Assembly: GCF_017353255.1 (NCBI RefSeq)
Contig: NZ_JAFMYU010000002.1
Coordinates: forward strand, 1-64,000
DNA: 64,000 nt
Source: Fibrella aquatilis
Lineage (GTDB): Bacteria > Bacteroidota > Bacteroidia > Cytophagales > Spirosomataceae
Direction: 5' to 3'
The number at the start of each line of letters is the position of its first letter. The first letter of the stretch is position 1. The position numbers and the translations under genes were made by a program. The notes beneath the pieces are model-generated. The model worked only from the letters and a program-made list of their open reading frames with translations, had not been told where the DNA came from and searched no databases. Positions 33,985-41,773 of this stretch are shown piece by piece.

Positions 33985-34224
33985 TTAAGCTACAAAGGGG
34001 AAGGAAACGATTGATCGAGCGTTAGCAATGTGCGCTGCATATAGCAACGCGGCTTGTATATCAGCTTCTTCCAGATAGGGGTAGTCGGCCAGAATTTCTC
34101 CGTTGGTCATACCGGCAGCCAATAATTCTAACAGTTGGGCCACCGTAAACCGCATGTTTCGCAGCGTAGGTTTGCCCTGACTAACTGCCGGATTCAGCGT
34201 AACACGGGCAAGGAGATTTTCCAT
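33985..34224 (-). CDS. DUF433 putative antitoxin
   Basis: A 79-residue DUF433 protein with a winged/helix-turn-helix-like DNA-binding core: VTLNPAVSQGKPTLRNMRFTVAQLLELLAAGMTNGEILADYPYLEEADIQAALLYAAH. The GKPTLRNMRFTV and YPYLEEADIQAAL motifs are diagnostic. It binds the adjacent DUF5615 PIN-like protein and probably represses its own promoter. ATG start, 6 bp ahead of the toxin gene. The AT content is intermediate between the orphan gene and the surrounding chromosome. Confidence 0.88.
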   Translation of the reverse strand: MENLLARVTLNPAVSQGKPTLRNMRFTVAQLLELLAAGMTNGEILADYPYLEEADIQAALLYAAHIANARSIVSFPFVA

Positions 34225-34468
34225 GATAGTCCAAGATTGCGTTAACGAACATACAGCTTTAAACGGGATAAAGTTGCCTGTCGCAACATATTGATCAACT
34301 ACTGGATAGTGTTGCGAAAGACCGTTCAGTAGCTAATGGTGCATCTGGTAACCGGTAGGTAAGTGATATAGTATACCCTGTGTAGCAACTGATAAGTTGC
34401 ACTGACTGAATGGCCCAACATATGAGGGGAACCGTTAGCCAGTAATCACACAAAACCAACACACGCTT
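34225..34468. other. Intergenic region with a 14-bp direct repeat copy
   Basis: No gene is seen. AACTGATAAGTTGC at 34387-34400 (part of the hairpin GCAACT-GATA-AGTTGC) repeats the same 14 bp found at 33627-33640, inside the 3' end of the DUF5615 gene, so the toxin-antitoxin module lies between two copies. TTGTCGCAACA/TGTTGCGA sequences nearby may be further operator-like dyads. Confidence 0.5.
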
Positions 34469-34972
34469 ATGTCGCGCACCAGTACCTCACACACCTTGCT
34501 CGTGGCCGCTTTATCGGCCATACTCTTTCAGGGTTGTAAAAAAACAACCGACCCCGCCGTTCCCGACAATGTGATCACCGATGCGGGGGGACTTAACCTG
34601 ACAGTAACCTACGATAAAACCCCCACCACCACCGACCTAGACCTGTATATCTACCGGAAGAGCACCTACAGTGCTGCCTCCAATCCGCAGGGGGGCACCA
34701 TTGGCCCCAATGACAACGGCACGGTGTCGACAGATATAGCGGCCTCAGCACCCGACGAAGATTATACGATAGTAGTGGCCTACAAAACAGGCATAACGGC
34801 TAAGCCCTATACGCTGACGTTTAAAGGGATCAACGACAAAAAGACGTATGTCGTGACGGGTTCTTTCGCGGCTAGCCTCGCCGCTGCCACGGGTGCCAAT
34901 TATTTCGGCTCTACACGGGGCAACAACGTGACCCTCACCAAGTCAGGTACCAAGTTCACGATTTCGCAGTAG
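34469..34972 (+). CDS. Lipoprotein, hypothetical (167 aa)
   Basis: A 167-residue lipoprotein. The signal segment LLVAALSAILFQGC provides a lipobox with Cys near residue 23, followed by KKTTDPAVPDNV, a start closely like that of the lipoprotein at 12742-13203. The mature part is a beta-sandwich-like domain with LTVTYDKTPTTTDLDLYIYRKST, recalling pre-peptidase C-terminal/DVUA0089-type domains (DLDLYIY...). Its role is probably at the cell envelope. It is transcribed toward the hairpin at 35002-35098, 29 bp after its stop. Confidence 0.75.
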   Translation: MSRTSTSHTLLVAALSAILFQGCKKTTDPAVPDNVITDAGGLNLTVTYDKTPTTTDLDLYIYRKSTYSAASNPQGGTIGPNDNGTVSTDIAASAPDEDYTIVVAYKTGITAKPYTLTFKGINDKKTYVVTGSFAASLAAATGANYFGSTRGNNVTLTKSGTKFTISQ

Positions 34973-35001
34973 GGAGGGGGGCGTGCGACAGGACTTGCCG
35001 C

Positions 35002-35098
35002 CACCCTGGCCTGTGTCTCCACAGGCCTACGCCTGCGTCAGCTTACGCGTCCAGATTGCTTGCGCGAGCGTAGGCCTGTGGAGACACAGGCCAGGGTG
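35002..35098. repeat. Inverted repeat with 31-bp perfect arms
   Basis: Arms 35002-35032 and 35068-35098 (CACCCTGGCCTGTGTCTCC... and complement) are perfect. Inside each arm a smaller dyad CCTGTG...CACAGG exists. The loop holds GCGTCAGCTTACGCG, like the cores of the word-repeat hairpins. Confidence 0.92.
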
Positions 35099-35124
35099 TG
35101 GCCAGACATAGGCCATGGTGACGG

Positions 35125-35209
35125 GAGGATAAGAAGTAAGATCATCAACGTTCTTGTTTCTCACCTCTTATTTCTTATTTCTCACCTCTTATTTCTTATT
35201 TCTCACCTC
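35125..35209. repeat. Word repeat (TCTCACCTCTTATTTCTTAT) ending at the MazG stop codon
   Basis: A 22-bp unit, TTCTCACCTCTTATTTCTTA + TT, occurs twice in tandem plus a third partial copy (35157-35209), with a partial inverted counterpart AGGATAAGAAGTAAGA at 35125-35140. Read on the minus strand, the word GAGGTGAGAAATAAG begins at the TGA stop of the MazG-like gene. Confidence 0.85.
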
Positions 35210-35529
35210 AACTTCTCGTTATCCAGGTGCCGGGTGGCATCGCGGGTGTTTTTCTTTTCCAGATTCTTGGCGAAGGCTTCGGTGAGGTCGATGCCGGTTT
35301 GGTTAGCCAGGCAGATCAGCACCCATAGCACGTCGGCCATTTCGTCGCCGAGGTCGCGGTTTTTATCCGATTCTTTTTCGGACTGTTCACCATAGCGACG
35401 CGATATGATCCGGGCCAGTTCGCCTACTTCTTCGGTCAGGATCGCCATGTTGGTCAGCTCGCCGAAATAGCGTACTCCCACAGTCTTTATCCACTCATCG
35501 ACAGTGTCTTGCGCGTTACGAAGGGTCAT
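35203..35529 (-). CDS. MazG-like nucleotide pyrophosphohydrolase
   Basis: A 108-residue single-domain member of the MazG/all-alpha NTP pyrophosphatase superfamily, which cleaves (d)NTPs or related nucleotides to the monophosphate and pyrophosphate. The metal-binding helices are visible: ILTEEVGELARIISRR (ExxE pattern with Glu32, Glu33, Glu36) and LGDEMADVLWVLICLANQTGIDLTEAF (ExxD with Glu and Asp near 63-66). It is short, as in the MazG-like house-cleaning family. The last codons LR-stop are part of the adjacent word repeat. It starts 11 bp downstream of the M16 peptidase gene, so the two are co-transcribed. Confidence 0.9.
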   Translation of the reverse strand: MTLRNAQDTVDEWIKTVGVRYFGELTNMAILTEEVGELARIISRRYGEQSEKESDKNRDLGDEMADVLWVLICLANQTGIDLTEAFAKNLEKKNTRDATRHLDNEKLR

Positions 35530-35540
35530 GTCTTTTATGT

Positions 35541-36782
35541 TCAGTTTTCCGGCATGAACAGCAACGTGCTGAATTCTTTTTCGTCGAGCATTTCTACGGC
35601 TAGGTCTTGTAGTTCGGCGGCGGTGACGGCTTGAATTTCGCTGAAAATATCGGGCAGGGGTTCCACCCGGTTAATGTCGAGCAAGCTCTTGGCCATCATC
35701 AGCATAAAGCTGTTGTTACCTTCTTCGGCCATAGCCAGTTGACCGCGCAGTTGCTCTTTTGTATTGTGCAACTGACTGGTTGTCAAGGGTTTTTCGCGAA
35801 GCAATTTGAATTCTCGCTGGATGAGCGTCAGGCTCCGGTCAATCTGTTTGGAGTCGGTGCCGAAGTAAATGCCGAGGTAACCCGTGTCCAGATAAGGCGT
35901 GTAGCTGGCGTCGATAGAATAGACAAGGCCGCAGCGTTCGCGCAGGTTCATGTTCAGGCGCGAGTTCATGCCGGGCCCACCCAGCAGGTTTACGAGCATG
36001 AAAAACGGCAGGCGTTTGGGGTCGGTGAGGCCATAGGCAGTACGGCCAAACGCGCACTGCGCCTGCGTAATGGGCCGCTTCATCTGCTCGGTCAGTGGCA
36101 CGTAGCCCGTGGGGGCCTGCCGCACCCGTCCCGACCGTTTGGCCGGAATGTCGCGGAGGTACTTCTCGGCCATCTTCACCACCTTCTGAAACGGCATGTT
36201 GCTCACCGACGCAAACACGATCCGCTCAGTGTCGATGTTTTCGTCGATAAACTGGCGGAGGCTGTCTTTATTGAATGAATTGACGGTGTCGGCCGTACCC
36301 AGGATGTTGTAGCCCAGCGGATGGTTGGGAAATACAAGCTGGTCGAAATCGTCCTGAATGGCGTCTTCCGGCGAGTCGTAATACATCGACATCTCTTCCA
36401 GAATCACACCCCGTTCGCGCTCGATCTGGCGTTCGGGAAAGGTGGAATGAAACGTGATGTCGGCCAGGAGTTCAATCGCTTTTTCCACGTGAACGCCCAG
36501 CAGCGAGGCGTGGAAGCAGATTTTTTCTTTGGTGGTGTACGCGTTTAGTTCGCCGCCCACGTTTTCCAGGCGGTTGATGATGTGGTGGGCCTGCCGGTGT
36601 TCGGTACCCTTAAACGCCATGTGTTCCCAGAAGTGAGCCAGACCCTGCTGATGAGGCTGTTCGTCGCGACTACCCATGTCGAGCATAAGGCCAACGTGGG
36701 CAATCTGGGTATGAAGCACCTGTTTATGGGCAATGCGAATGCCGTTCGGCAGGGTGTGCAATTGATAATCGTCCAAAGGCAA
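35541..36782 (-). CDS. M16 family zinc metallopeptidase (processing-peptidase-like)
   Basis: A 413-residue peptidase of the pitrilysin/M16B group. The inverted zinc motif is HFWEH with His50, catalytic Glu53 and His54 (the usual residue between is Leu, here Trp), and the distal Glu ligand lies in ERGVILEEM (129/130). The C-terminal inactive-type M16 repeat begins near 175 (DTERIVFASVSNM). The frame opens with a TTG at 36782 (MPLDDYQLHTLPNGIRIAH); no in-frame ATG exists before the upstream stop, so a TTG start is the best choice. Cytosolic, no signal peptide. It may trim peptides or precursor proteins. Confidence 0.9.
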   Translation of the reverse strand: MPLDDYQLHTLPNGIRIAHKQVLHTQIAHVGLMLDMGSRDEQPHQQGLAHFWEHMAFKGTEHRQAHHIINRLENVGGELNAYTTKEKICFHASLLGVHVEKAIELLADITFHSTFPERQIERERGVILEEMSMYYDSPEDAIQDDFDQLVFPNHPLGYNILGTADTVNSFNKDSLRQFIDENIDTERIVFASVSNMPFQKVVKMAEKYLRDIPAKRSGRVRQAPTGYVPLTEQMKRPITQAQCAFGRTAYGLTDPKRLPFFMLVNLLGGPGMNSRLNMNLRERCGLVYSIDASYTPYLDTGYLGIYFGTDSKQIDRSLTLIQREFKLLREKPLTTSQLHNTKEQLRGQLAMAEEGNNSFMLMMAKSLLDINRVEPLPDIFSEIQAVTAAELQDLAVEMLDEKEFSTLLFMPEN

Positions 36783-36800
36783 ATGGTATGAGTACGCAAC

Positions 36801-36808
36801 TAACTTTG
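36801..36808 (+). promoter_or_regulatory. Candidate -7 box for the GT9 gene
   Basis: TAACTTTG matches TAnnTTTG, 31 nt before the ATG at 36839, in the narrow divergent gap with the M16 gene. No TTG at ideal spacing. Confidence 0.35.
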
Positions 36809-36838
36809 CGCGTGTAACTTGTTAAAATAACCTTATCC

Positions 36839-37858
36839 ATGCCGGGCCGGTTCCTCATCATTCAAACCGCATTTATTGGCGACGTTATCCTGGCCAGTGC
36901 CCTGCTTGAACAACTGCACGACCACTATCCCAGCGCTACGCTCGACCTATTGGTGCGGCAGGGAAATGAATCGCTATTTACGGATCATCCCTTTCTGAAT
37001 CAGGTACTTATCTGGAAAAAAAAGAAACGAAAGTACCGAAATCTCTGGCAACTGGGCGCGCAAATCAGGGCTTCCCGCTACGACGTAGTACTGAATCTGC
37101 AACGCTTCGGCGCCACGGGTTTGCTCACAGCGTTTTCGGGCGCAGGCACCACCATTGGCTTCGACAAAAACCCGTTTTCGGCTTGGTTTACCCATCGCGT
37201 GCCGCACCAGATTGGGGGTAATCCTGATAATAACCTCGGCCCCACCCGCCACGAAGTAGACCGCAACGCCGACCTGCTACGACCGCTTGGTAACTTTGGC
37301 ACCCGCCAGCCCCGCCCCAAGCTCTACCCACAACCTGCCGATTATGCCGCCGTGAAGCCCTACCAAATGGGTGACTACGTGTGCATTGCTCCTACGTCAG
37401 TCTGGTTCACAAAGCAGTTCCCGGCCAATGGCTGGGTGAACGTCATTGCCGGGTTGCGCCATGCCGGGCCGGTGTATCTGCTGGGTGCGCCGCCGGACTT
37501 GCCTGCCTGCGAGGCCATTCGGCAACAGTCGGGTAGTGGTCGGGTGGTGAATTTAGCAGGTAAGCTCAGCCTGTTGCAGTCGGCGGCGCTCATGCAGGGG
37601 GCGGTGATGAACTACGTCAACGATTCGGCCCCGCTGCACCTGTGTTCGGCCATGAACGCGCCCACCACAGCCATCTTTTGTTCTACCACGCCCGCCTTCG
37701 GTTTTGGCCCCCTCGCCGACAATGCCCGCATCGTGGAAGCCCGCGAACTGCTCACCTGCAAACCATGCAACCTCCATGGCCGCCCCACCTGCCCCCTGGG
37801 CCACTTCCGGTGTGCGTATGGGATTGAAATAGAAGAAGTGGTAAGTGATGAGCGGTAA
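36839..37858 (+). CDS. Glycosyltransferase family 9 protein (heptosyltransferase-like)
   Basis: A 339-residue GT9 enzyme that transfers heptose or a related sugar from an activated donor in lipopolysaccharide-core assembly on the cytoplasmic face. The N-terminal Rossmann domain starts FLIIQTAFIGDVILASALLEQLHDHYP, the GT9 hallmark with Asp in FIGDV. The donor-binding half has CIAPTSVWFTKQFP, VYLLGAPPD and YVNDSAPLHLCSAMNAPTTAIFC. A terminal Cys cluster (CKPCNLHGRPTCPLGHFRC) is common in this branch. The last six residues, VVSDER, and the stop are encoded by the arm of the hairpin at 37837-37934. Confidence 0.92.
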   Translation: MPGRFLIIQTAFIGDVILASALLEQLHDHYPSATLDLLVRQGNESLFTDHPFLNQVLIWKKKKRKYRNLWQLGAQIRASRYDVVLNLQRFGATGLLTAFSGAGTTIGFDKNPFSAWFTHRVPHQIGGNPDNNLGPTRHEVDRNADLLRPLGNFGTRQPRPKLYPQPADYAAVKPYQMGDYVCIAPTSVWFTKQFPANGWVNVIAGLRHAGPVYLLGAPPDLPACEAIRQQSGSGRVVNLAGKLSLLQSAALMQGAVMNYVNDSAPLHLCSAMNAPTTAIFCSTTPAFGFGPLADNARIVEARELLTCKPCNLHGRPTCPLGHFRCAYGIEIEEVVSDER

Positions 37859-37934
37859 GCGATGAGTTTGCTGCCGCCAGCGTATCTGCTCTAGCGGCAG
37901 CAAACTCATCGCTTACCGCTCATCACTTACCACT
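37837..37934. repeat. Word-repeat hairpin supplying both gene ends
   Basis: 41-bp perfect arms (37837-37877 and 37894-37934) made of GGTAAGTGATGAG/GGTAAGCGATGAG words and an inner GCTGCCGC/GCGGCAGC stem. Both convergent genes end inside it: each reads GTGGTAAGTGATGAGCGG then TAA, giving VVSDER. Confidence 0.97.
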
Positions 37935-39040
37935 GCTTTGACCACTCGCTCCGAATCGAGCCGGATGCCTCTCAGAATGCCGGTGAGGGGGGTGGCGAAG
38001 CCGAGGAAATAAAGGCCTTTCAGGGCGGGGTTGGTGTCCCAGAGGCCGCGGGGGTGGCCTTTCTCGTTCAGAATTTTGCGGCTCAACGCTTCACCCAGAA
38101 TCTCCGAGAGGCCGCTGCGGTAGCCCGTGGCCAGCACAATGGCGTCGAACACATCGTGGCGACCGTCGGTGAAGGTGACACCCAGTTCGTGGATTTGGTC
38201 AATGCCGGGGCGGACGGCAATAGTCCCCGCTTTGATCTGTGCCACCGTACCCTGGTCGATCACCGGAATCTTGCCCAGCACCCGAATCATGTAGGAGGGC
38301 GGATGCGGTGGTGTCTGAATCCCATAGGCCGAGAGGTCGTCGGTATTCATTTTCTGCGACAGCCCGGCCATGAAATCGTAGAACCAGTGGGGGAATTTGT
38401 TCAGGAAAATAGCCAGCGGCTGTGCGGGACGGCCAAATACTTCGCGCTTGACAATGCTCACCGGACCCCTCACCGAGATGGTGGGTTGGGCACCCTGTTC
38501 GGCTAGGTCGAGGGCAATTTCGGCCCCGGTATTGCCCATACCTACCACCAGTACGTTCTGCCCGGCAAAGGCAGCGCCGCTACGGTACGACTGACTGTGT
38601 AGCACCGTGCCCGTGAATGAATCCAGCCCCGGCAGGTTGGGTTGGTTGGCCACGCGGTTATAGCCGGTGCAGACCACTACGTTGTCGGCAATGAAGGTGT
38701 CGGTGTTGGTGCGTACCAGCCAGTGCCCCTTGTCGGCCCGGCGGATGCCCGTAACGCGCTCGTTGACCACCGGTTTAATGCCGAAATGGGCTACGTACTG
38801 CTCCAGGTAGGCCACAAACGCATCGCGTGAGACGTAGTTAGGGTAGTGGTCGGGGAAGGGCAGGTGGGGCAGGCACGACTCCGATTTGATGGTGTGGAGG
38901 TGCAGCCGGTCGTAGTGATTCCGCCAGGCCGCGCCTACAGTTGGGGCCGCTTCGAGCAGCGTAAACGGCAGGCCCAGCTTAGTCAGCCGCCCCGCCACCG
39001 CCAACCCCGCCGGCCCGGCTCCGATGATGATTGTTTGCAT
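37913..39040 (-). CDS. Flavin-containing monooxygenase (YUCCA-like NAD(P)/FAD protein)
   Basis: A 375-residue flavoprotein monooxygenase. The FAD motif is IIIGAGPAGLAVAGRL (from residue 4), the FMO-type region SESCLPHLPFPDHYPNYVSRDAFVAYLEQY follows, the NADPH motif is VVGMGNTGAEIALDLAEQG near 175, and ATGYRSGL lies near 320. Together these fit the class B group that includes plant YUCCA enzymes. Some bacterial relatives oxidise indolic or N/S substrates; the substrate here is unknown. The start is set at ATG 39040 (MQTIIIGAGPAGLA). An in-frame ATG at 39130 lies beyond the repeat at 39047-39149 and would translate the repeat. The C-terminal VVSDER comes from the hairpin at 37837-37934. Confidence 0.9.
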   Translation of the reverse strand: MQTIIIGAGPAGLAVAGRLTKLGLPFTLLEAAPTVGAAWRNHYDRLHLHTIKSESCLPHLPFPDHYPNYVSRDAFVAYLEQYVAHFGIKPVVNERVTGIRRADKGHWLVRTNTDTFIADNVVVCTGYNRVANQPNLPGLDSFTGTVLHSQSYRSGAAFAGQNVLVVGMGNTGAEIALDLAEQGAQPTISVRGPVSIVKREVFGRPAQPLAIFLNKFPHWFYDFMAGLSQKMNTDDLSAYGIQTPPHPPSYMIRVLGKIPVIDQGTVAQIKAGTIAVRPGIDQIHELGVTFTDGRHDVFDAIVLATGYRSGLSEILGEALSRKILNEKGHPRGLWDTNPALKGLYFLGFATPLTGILRGIRLDSERVVKAVVSDER

Positions 39041-39046
39041 GGGTTG

Positions 39047-39149
39047 AAAGAATGTACAATGAATAATGGACAATGTACAATAGTTCCGCGCTGGAATACT
39101 AATAGCGCGAAGCCATTGTACATTGTCCATTATTCATTGTACATTCTTT
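39047..39149. repeat. Word-repeat inverted repeat (AATGTACAATGAATAATGG type)
   Basis: 35-bp perfect arms 39047-39081 and 39115-39149, with an inner CGCGCT/AGCGCG stem. It overlaps the TAA of the DUF2147 gene and lies six nucleotides before the flavin monooxygenase ATG. A single-arm relative occurs at 45091-45116. Confidence 0.95.
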
Positions 39150-39606
39150 ACTTTATCCGCGTCCAGGTTTGTGATTTGCCCAGCATTTTGATGCCTACGT
39201 AGCCTCTGACAATCAGGGTGTTGGGGTTATTGAGTTTCATATAGCAGCTGTAGGTTTTGCCATCTTCGGGGTTGTAGATCTTGCCGTCTTCCCACTGATC
39301 GTCGCCGTCGAAGACGAAGTCGTTCATCAGGTTGAGGTTCAGCAGGGGGCGGCTGCGGAGCTTGGCATCGGGGTTTTTGCTGTCTACTTTGGGTTTACCG
39401 GCTGCGTCGTTGGGTTCGGTCAGGAAGGCCAGCTTACCGAAGTATTTGTTGCCCTGTTTGTAGATCTGGATATGCCCTTTTTTAGTGCCGTTGAGCCAGG
39501 TGCCTATCACAGCGTCGGGGTTTTCGGCCAGCCGGGTTTTGGTGGTAAATGATGTAGTGATGAAGGCAAGCAGCAGAAGCGGCAGGATGAAACGAAGCGT
39601 TGTCAT
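39148..39606 (-). CDS. DUF2147 secreted protein
   Basis: A 152-residue exported protein. The signal peptide (MTTLRFILPLLLLAFITTSF) is followed by a DUF2147 domain of about 115 residues with the family pattern VIGTWLNGTKKGHIQIYKQGNKYFGKLAFL, NPDAKLRSRPLLNLNLMNDF, WEDGKIYNPEDGKTYSCYMKL and a final VRGYVGIKMLGKSQTW. DUF2147 proteins are small periplasmic lipocalin-like barrels of unknown function. The TATCTTTG at 39650-39657 may be its promoter. Its stop is abutted by the repeat at 39047-39149; the monooxygenase gene downstream might be co-transcribed through it. Confidence 0.93.
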   Translation of the reverse strand: MTTLRFILPLLLLAFITTSFTTKTRLAENPDAVIGTWLNGTKKGHIQIYKQGNKYFGKLAFLTEPNDAAGKPKVDSKNPDAKLRSRPLLNLNLMNDFVFDGDDQWEDGKIYNPEDGKTYSCYMKLNNPNTLIVRGYVGIKMLGKSQTWTRIK

Positions 39607-39649
39607 GCGTTGTGTTAAACAAGGTTAGTTTATGAAATAAGACAGAAAA

Positions 39650-39657
39650 CAAAGATA
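39650..39657 (-). promoter_or_regulatory. Candidate -7 box of the DUF2147 gene
   Basis: TATCTTTG on the minus strand, 44 nt upstream of the DUF2147 ATG. The -33 region is weak. Confidence 0.4.
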
Positions 39658-39721
39658 AGCGATCCGTTCGCCTTTCTGCCCTGTTAGAGCCATTATGGGC
39701 TATAACGTTTAACTTACCCCA

Positions 39722-40162
39722 ATGAAACTCACGATTCGCACCCCGGTGCAGGCACCTTTGGAAGCCGTATGGGCAGGCTTTGACCGGCAACTTTTCGACC
39801 AGCTCAGCCCGCCGTTTCCGCCCGTGACCGTGCTGCGCTTCGATGGCTGTCTGACCGGCGATGTGGTTTCGCTGGAGTTGAATTTTATCCTCTTCAAGCA
39901 GGTCTGGAACAGCGATATCATTGATCAGCAGACCACCGATGCCGAAATTTTCTTTATTGATCAGGGTACCAAACTGCCGTTTTTTCTAAAAGCCTGGCAC
40001 CACAAACACCGCCTCATAGAACAAGGTACGGGCACGGTCATCGCCGACGAGATCACGTTTCAAACCCCCAATCGGCTATTCGATTACCTGTTTTATCCGT
40101 TGCTGTGGGCGCAGTTTATGTACCGAAAACCAATTTATAGACGCGTATTCGGTAGAGGATAG
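39722..40162 (+). CDS. SRPBCC/START-like ligand-binding protein
   Basis: A 146-residue protein of the SRPBCC superfamily (helix-grip fold that binds hydrophobic ligands). It opens MKLTIRTPVQAPLEAVWAGFDRQLFDQLSPPFPPVTVLRFDG and has WHHKHRLIEQGTGTVIADEITF in the middle and a hydrophobic C-terminal helix (FDYLFYPLLWAQFMY). No catalytic residues are evident. Proteins of this size and opening are frequent in Bacteroidota and uncharacterised. It diverges from the DUF2147 gene and precedes a small membrane-protein gene. Confidence 0.8.
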   Translation: MKLTIRTPVQAPLEAVWAGFDRQLFDQLSPPFPPVTVLRFDGCLTGDVVSLELNFILFKQVWNSDIIDQQTTDAEIFFIDQGTKLPFFLKAWHHKHRLIEQGTGTVIADEITFQTPNRLFDYLFYPLLWAQFMYRKPIYRRVFGRG

Positions 40163-40287
40163 GGCGGTTTCAACCGTTAAATAAACTTTATGCTCAGGCG
40201 GCTCAAAAGTGTAGCGGCCAAATGACACAGTGTCAATACTTTGCGGCGTATCTTCCTACACAAAAACCCCTTAAACCTGCCTGTCCT

Positions 40288-40710
40288 ATGACCCAGCCTG
40301 CCGTTTTAGAAAATGAATTGGCGCCAATATTCACAACCAAAGCGCCGTTTCAGTTGCCCGAAGAAGCCAAGGATCTGATTGTAAAGATCATGCCCTACAT
40401 CGCGGTTGTGTTGTTGCCGCTGTCGATTCTGGCCATATTGTTTGGCGGTGGTCTGGCACTGCTGAGCTTCTTCACCCTGCACCTCGGCGCTAGCCTGGCA
40501 TTGATCATCATGATTATCGCCATTGTGGTTGGCCTGATGGCCATTCCCGGTTTGTTCAGCCGCAGCCGCGACGGCTGGTCGAAGACCTACCTGTCGCAAT
40601 TGATCTGGATCGTGTCGATGCTGGTTGAGTTTCATATTCTTTCGGCCGTCATCTCGTTTCTGCTGGGCATGTACCTGCTGTTTCAGATCCGCGACCGCTA
40701 CGTGAACTAA
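40288..40710 (+). CDS. Small integral membrane protein (about four helices)
   Basis: A 140-residue membrane protein beginning MTQPAVLENELAPIFTTKAPF at the ATG at 40288; an in-frame frame opening at 40222 is less likely. Helices are seen at MPYIAVVLLPLSILAILFGGGLALLSF, LALIIMIIAIVVGLMAIPGLF, the amphipathic LSQLIWIVSMLVEFHILSAVISFLLGMYLLFQI. The sequence lacks motifs for a known transporter family. A clear terminator follows 22 bp after the stop, so it is monocistronic. A small dyad GACAC-AGTGTC at 40224-40234 stands upstream. Confidence 0.75.
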   Translation: MTQPAVLENELAPIFTTKAPFQLPEEAKDLIVKIMPYIAVVLLPLSILAILFGGGLALLSFFTLHLGASLALIIMIIAIVVGLMAIPGLFSRSRDGWSKTYLSQLIWIVSMLVEFHILSAVISFLLGMYLLFQIRDRYVN

Positions 40711-40732
40711 CAACCCCCTAGCTTACTCATCA

Positions 40733-40766
40733 AGAGCCATCCCTGTGCAGGGGTGGCTCTTTTTTT
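40733..40766 (+). terminator. Rho-independent terminator
   Basis: AGAGCCATCCCTG-TGCAGGGGTGGCTCT followed by seven T. It ends the small membrane-protein gene and precedes the ABC operon. Confidence 0.92.
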
Positions 40767-40858
40767 GCCGTTTGTCGGGCTGGGGGGCTATTAGTCCTAA
40801 TTTTGATTCGGTTTGCCCGCCGACCGTTACTTTTAAGGCCTCACTCTTTTTTGTTCGC

Positions 40859-41770
40859 ATGGCTATTCTTCAAACACGCCACATTGTAAAACAGTACGCT
40901 CAGCACCGGGCCTTAGACGACGTAAGTCTGGAGGTGCCCACGGGCCAGATTTTTGGCTTGCTTGGTCCCAACGGCGCGGGTAAAACGTCGCTCATTCGCA
41001 TCATCAACCAGATCACCGGCCCCGATTCGGGCGAGGTGTTGTTTGACGGTAAGCCGCTGGGTCCCGAACACATCCGCCACATTGGCTACCTGCCCGAAGA
41101 GCGGGGGTTGTATAAGAAGATGAAGGTGGGCGAACAACTGCTGTATCTGGCTCAGCTAAAGGGCCTTAACGAACGGCAGGCCATGGACAAGCTGAAGATA
41201 TGGTTCGAGAAGTTCGACATCAAAACCTGGTGGGCCAAGAATGTGGAAGACCTCTCGAAAGGTATGCAACAGAAAATTCAGTTTGTGGCCACGGTGCTTC
41301 ACCAACCTGCCCTGTTGATTCTGGATGAGCCTTTTTCGGGCTTCGATCCTATCAACGCCAACCTCATCCGCGACGAGATTCTGGAACTGAAACAGCAGGG
41401 TACGACCATCATTTTCTCGACCCACCGTATGGAAACCGTCGAAGAACTCTGCGACCATATTGCGCTTATCCACCAGTCGCACAAGGTGCTCGACGGGTCG
41501 AAGCGGGCCATTAAGGAGCAGTTCAAAACGCACACCTACCGCGTTGAATACCAGGGTACTGTGGGTGAACTGCCCGCTGCGTTTGCCACTACCATAGTAG
41601 GCCCCACCGACGATGCTTTCGAGCGGATGGACATCAAGATTCCGCCCGATGCCGCCGTCAACGACCTCATCCGCCTCCTCCTCGACCGCGTGTCGATCCG
41701 GTCGTTTGGCGAAAATATTCCTACTATGAATGACATCTTTATTAAAGCCGTTGGCTCTGCCAACGATTGA
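40859..41770 (+). CDS. ABC transporter ATP-binding protein (NatA-like)
   Basis: A 303-residue ABC ATPase. The start was set to the ATG at 40859 (MAILQTRHIVKQYAQHRALDD), since the in-frame extension to 40745 has no homology and would read through a terminator. Motifs are Walker A LGPNGAGKTS, Q-loop YLPEERGLYKKM, signature LSKGMQQK, Walker B LLILDEPFSGFDP and H-loop STHRME. A C-terminal domain of about 80 residues (DUF4162-like) follows, as in NatA/sodium-export and drug-export ATPases. The permease gene starts 3 bp downstream, so the two form one operon. Exported substrate not known. Confidence 0.93.
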   Translation: MAILQTRHIVKQYAQHRALDDVSLEVPTGQIFGLLGPNGAGKTSLIRIINQITGPDSGEVLFDGKPLGPEHIRHIGYLPEERGLYKKMKVGEQLLYLAQLKGLNERQAMDKLKIWFEKFDIKTWWAKNVEDLSKGMQQKIQFVATVLHQPALLILDEPFSGFDPINANLIRDEILELKQQGTTIIFSTHRMETVEELCDHIALIHQSHKVLDGSKRAIKEQFKTHTYRVEYQGTVGELPAAFATTIVGPTDDAFERMDIKIPPDAAVNDLIRLLLDRVSIRSFGENIPTMNDIFIKAVGSAND

Positions 41771-41773
41771 TTC

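Noticed and set aside
24672-34400. Both TA cassettes are flanked by repeats about 760 bp apart
   Set aside because: The repeats differ in sequence and nature (a terminator versus a 14-mer), and the similar spacing reflects two typical TA gene pair lengths. Treated as coincidence.
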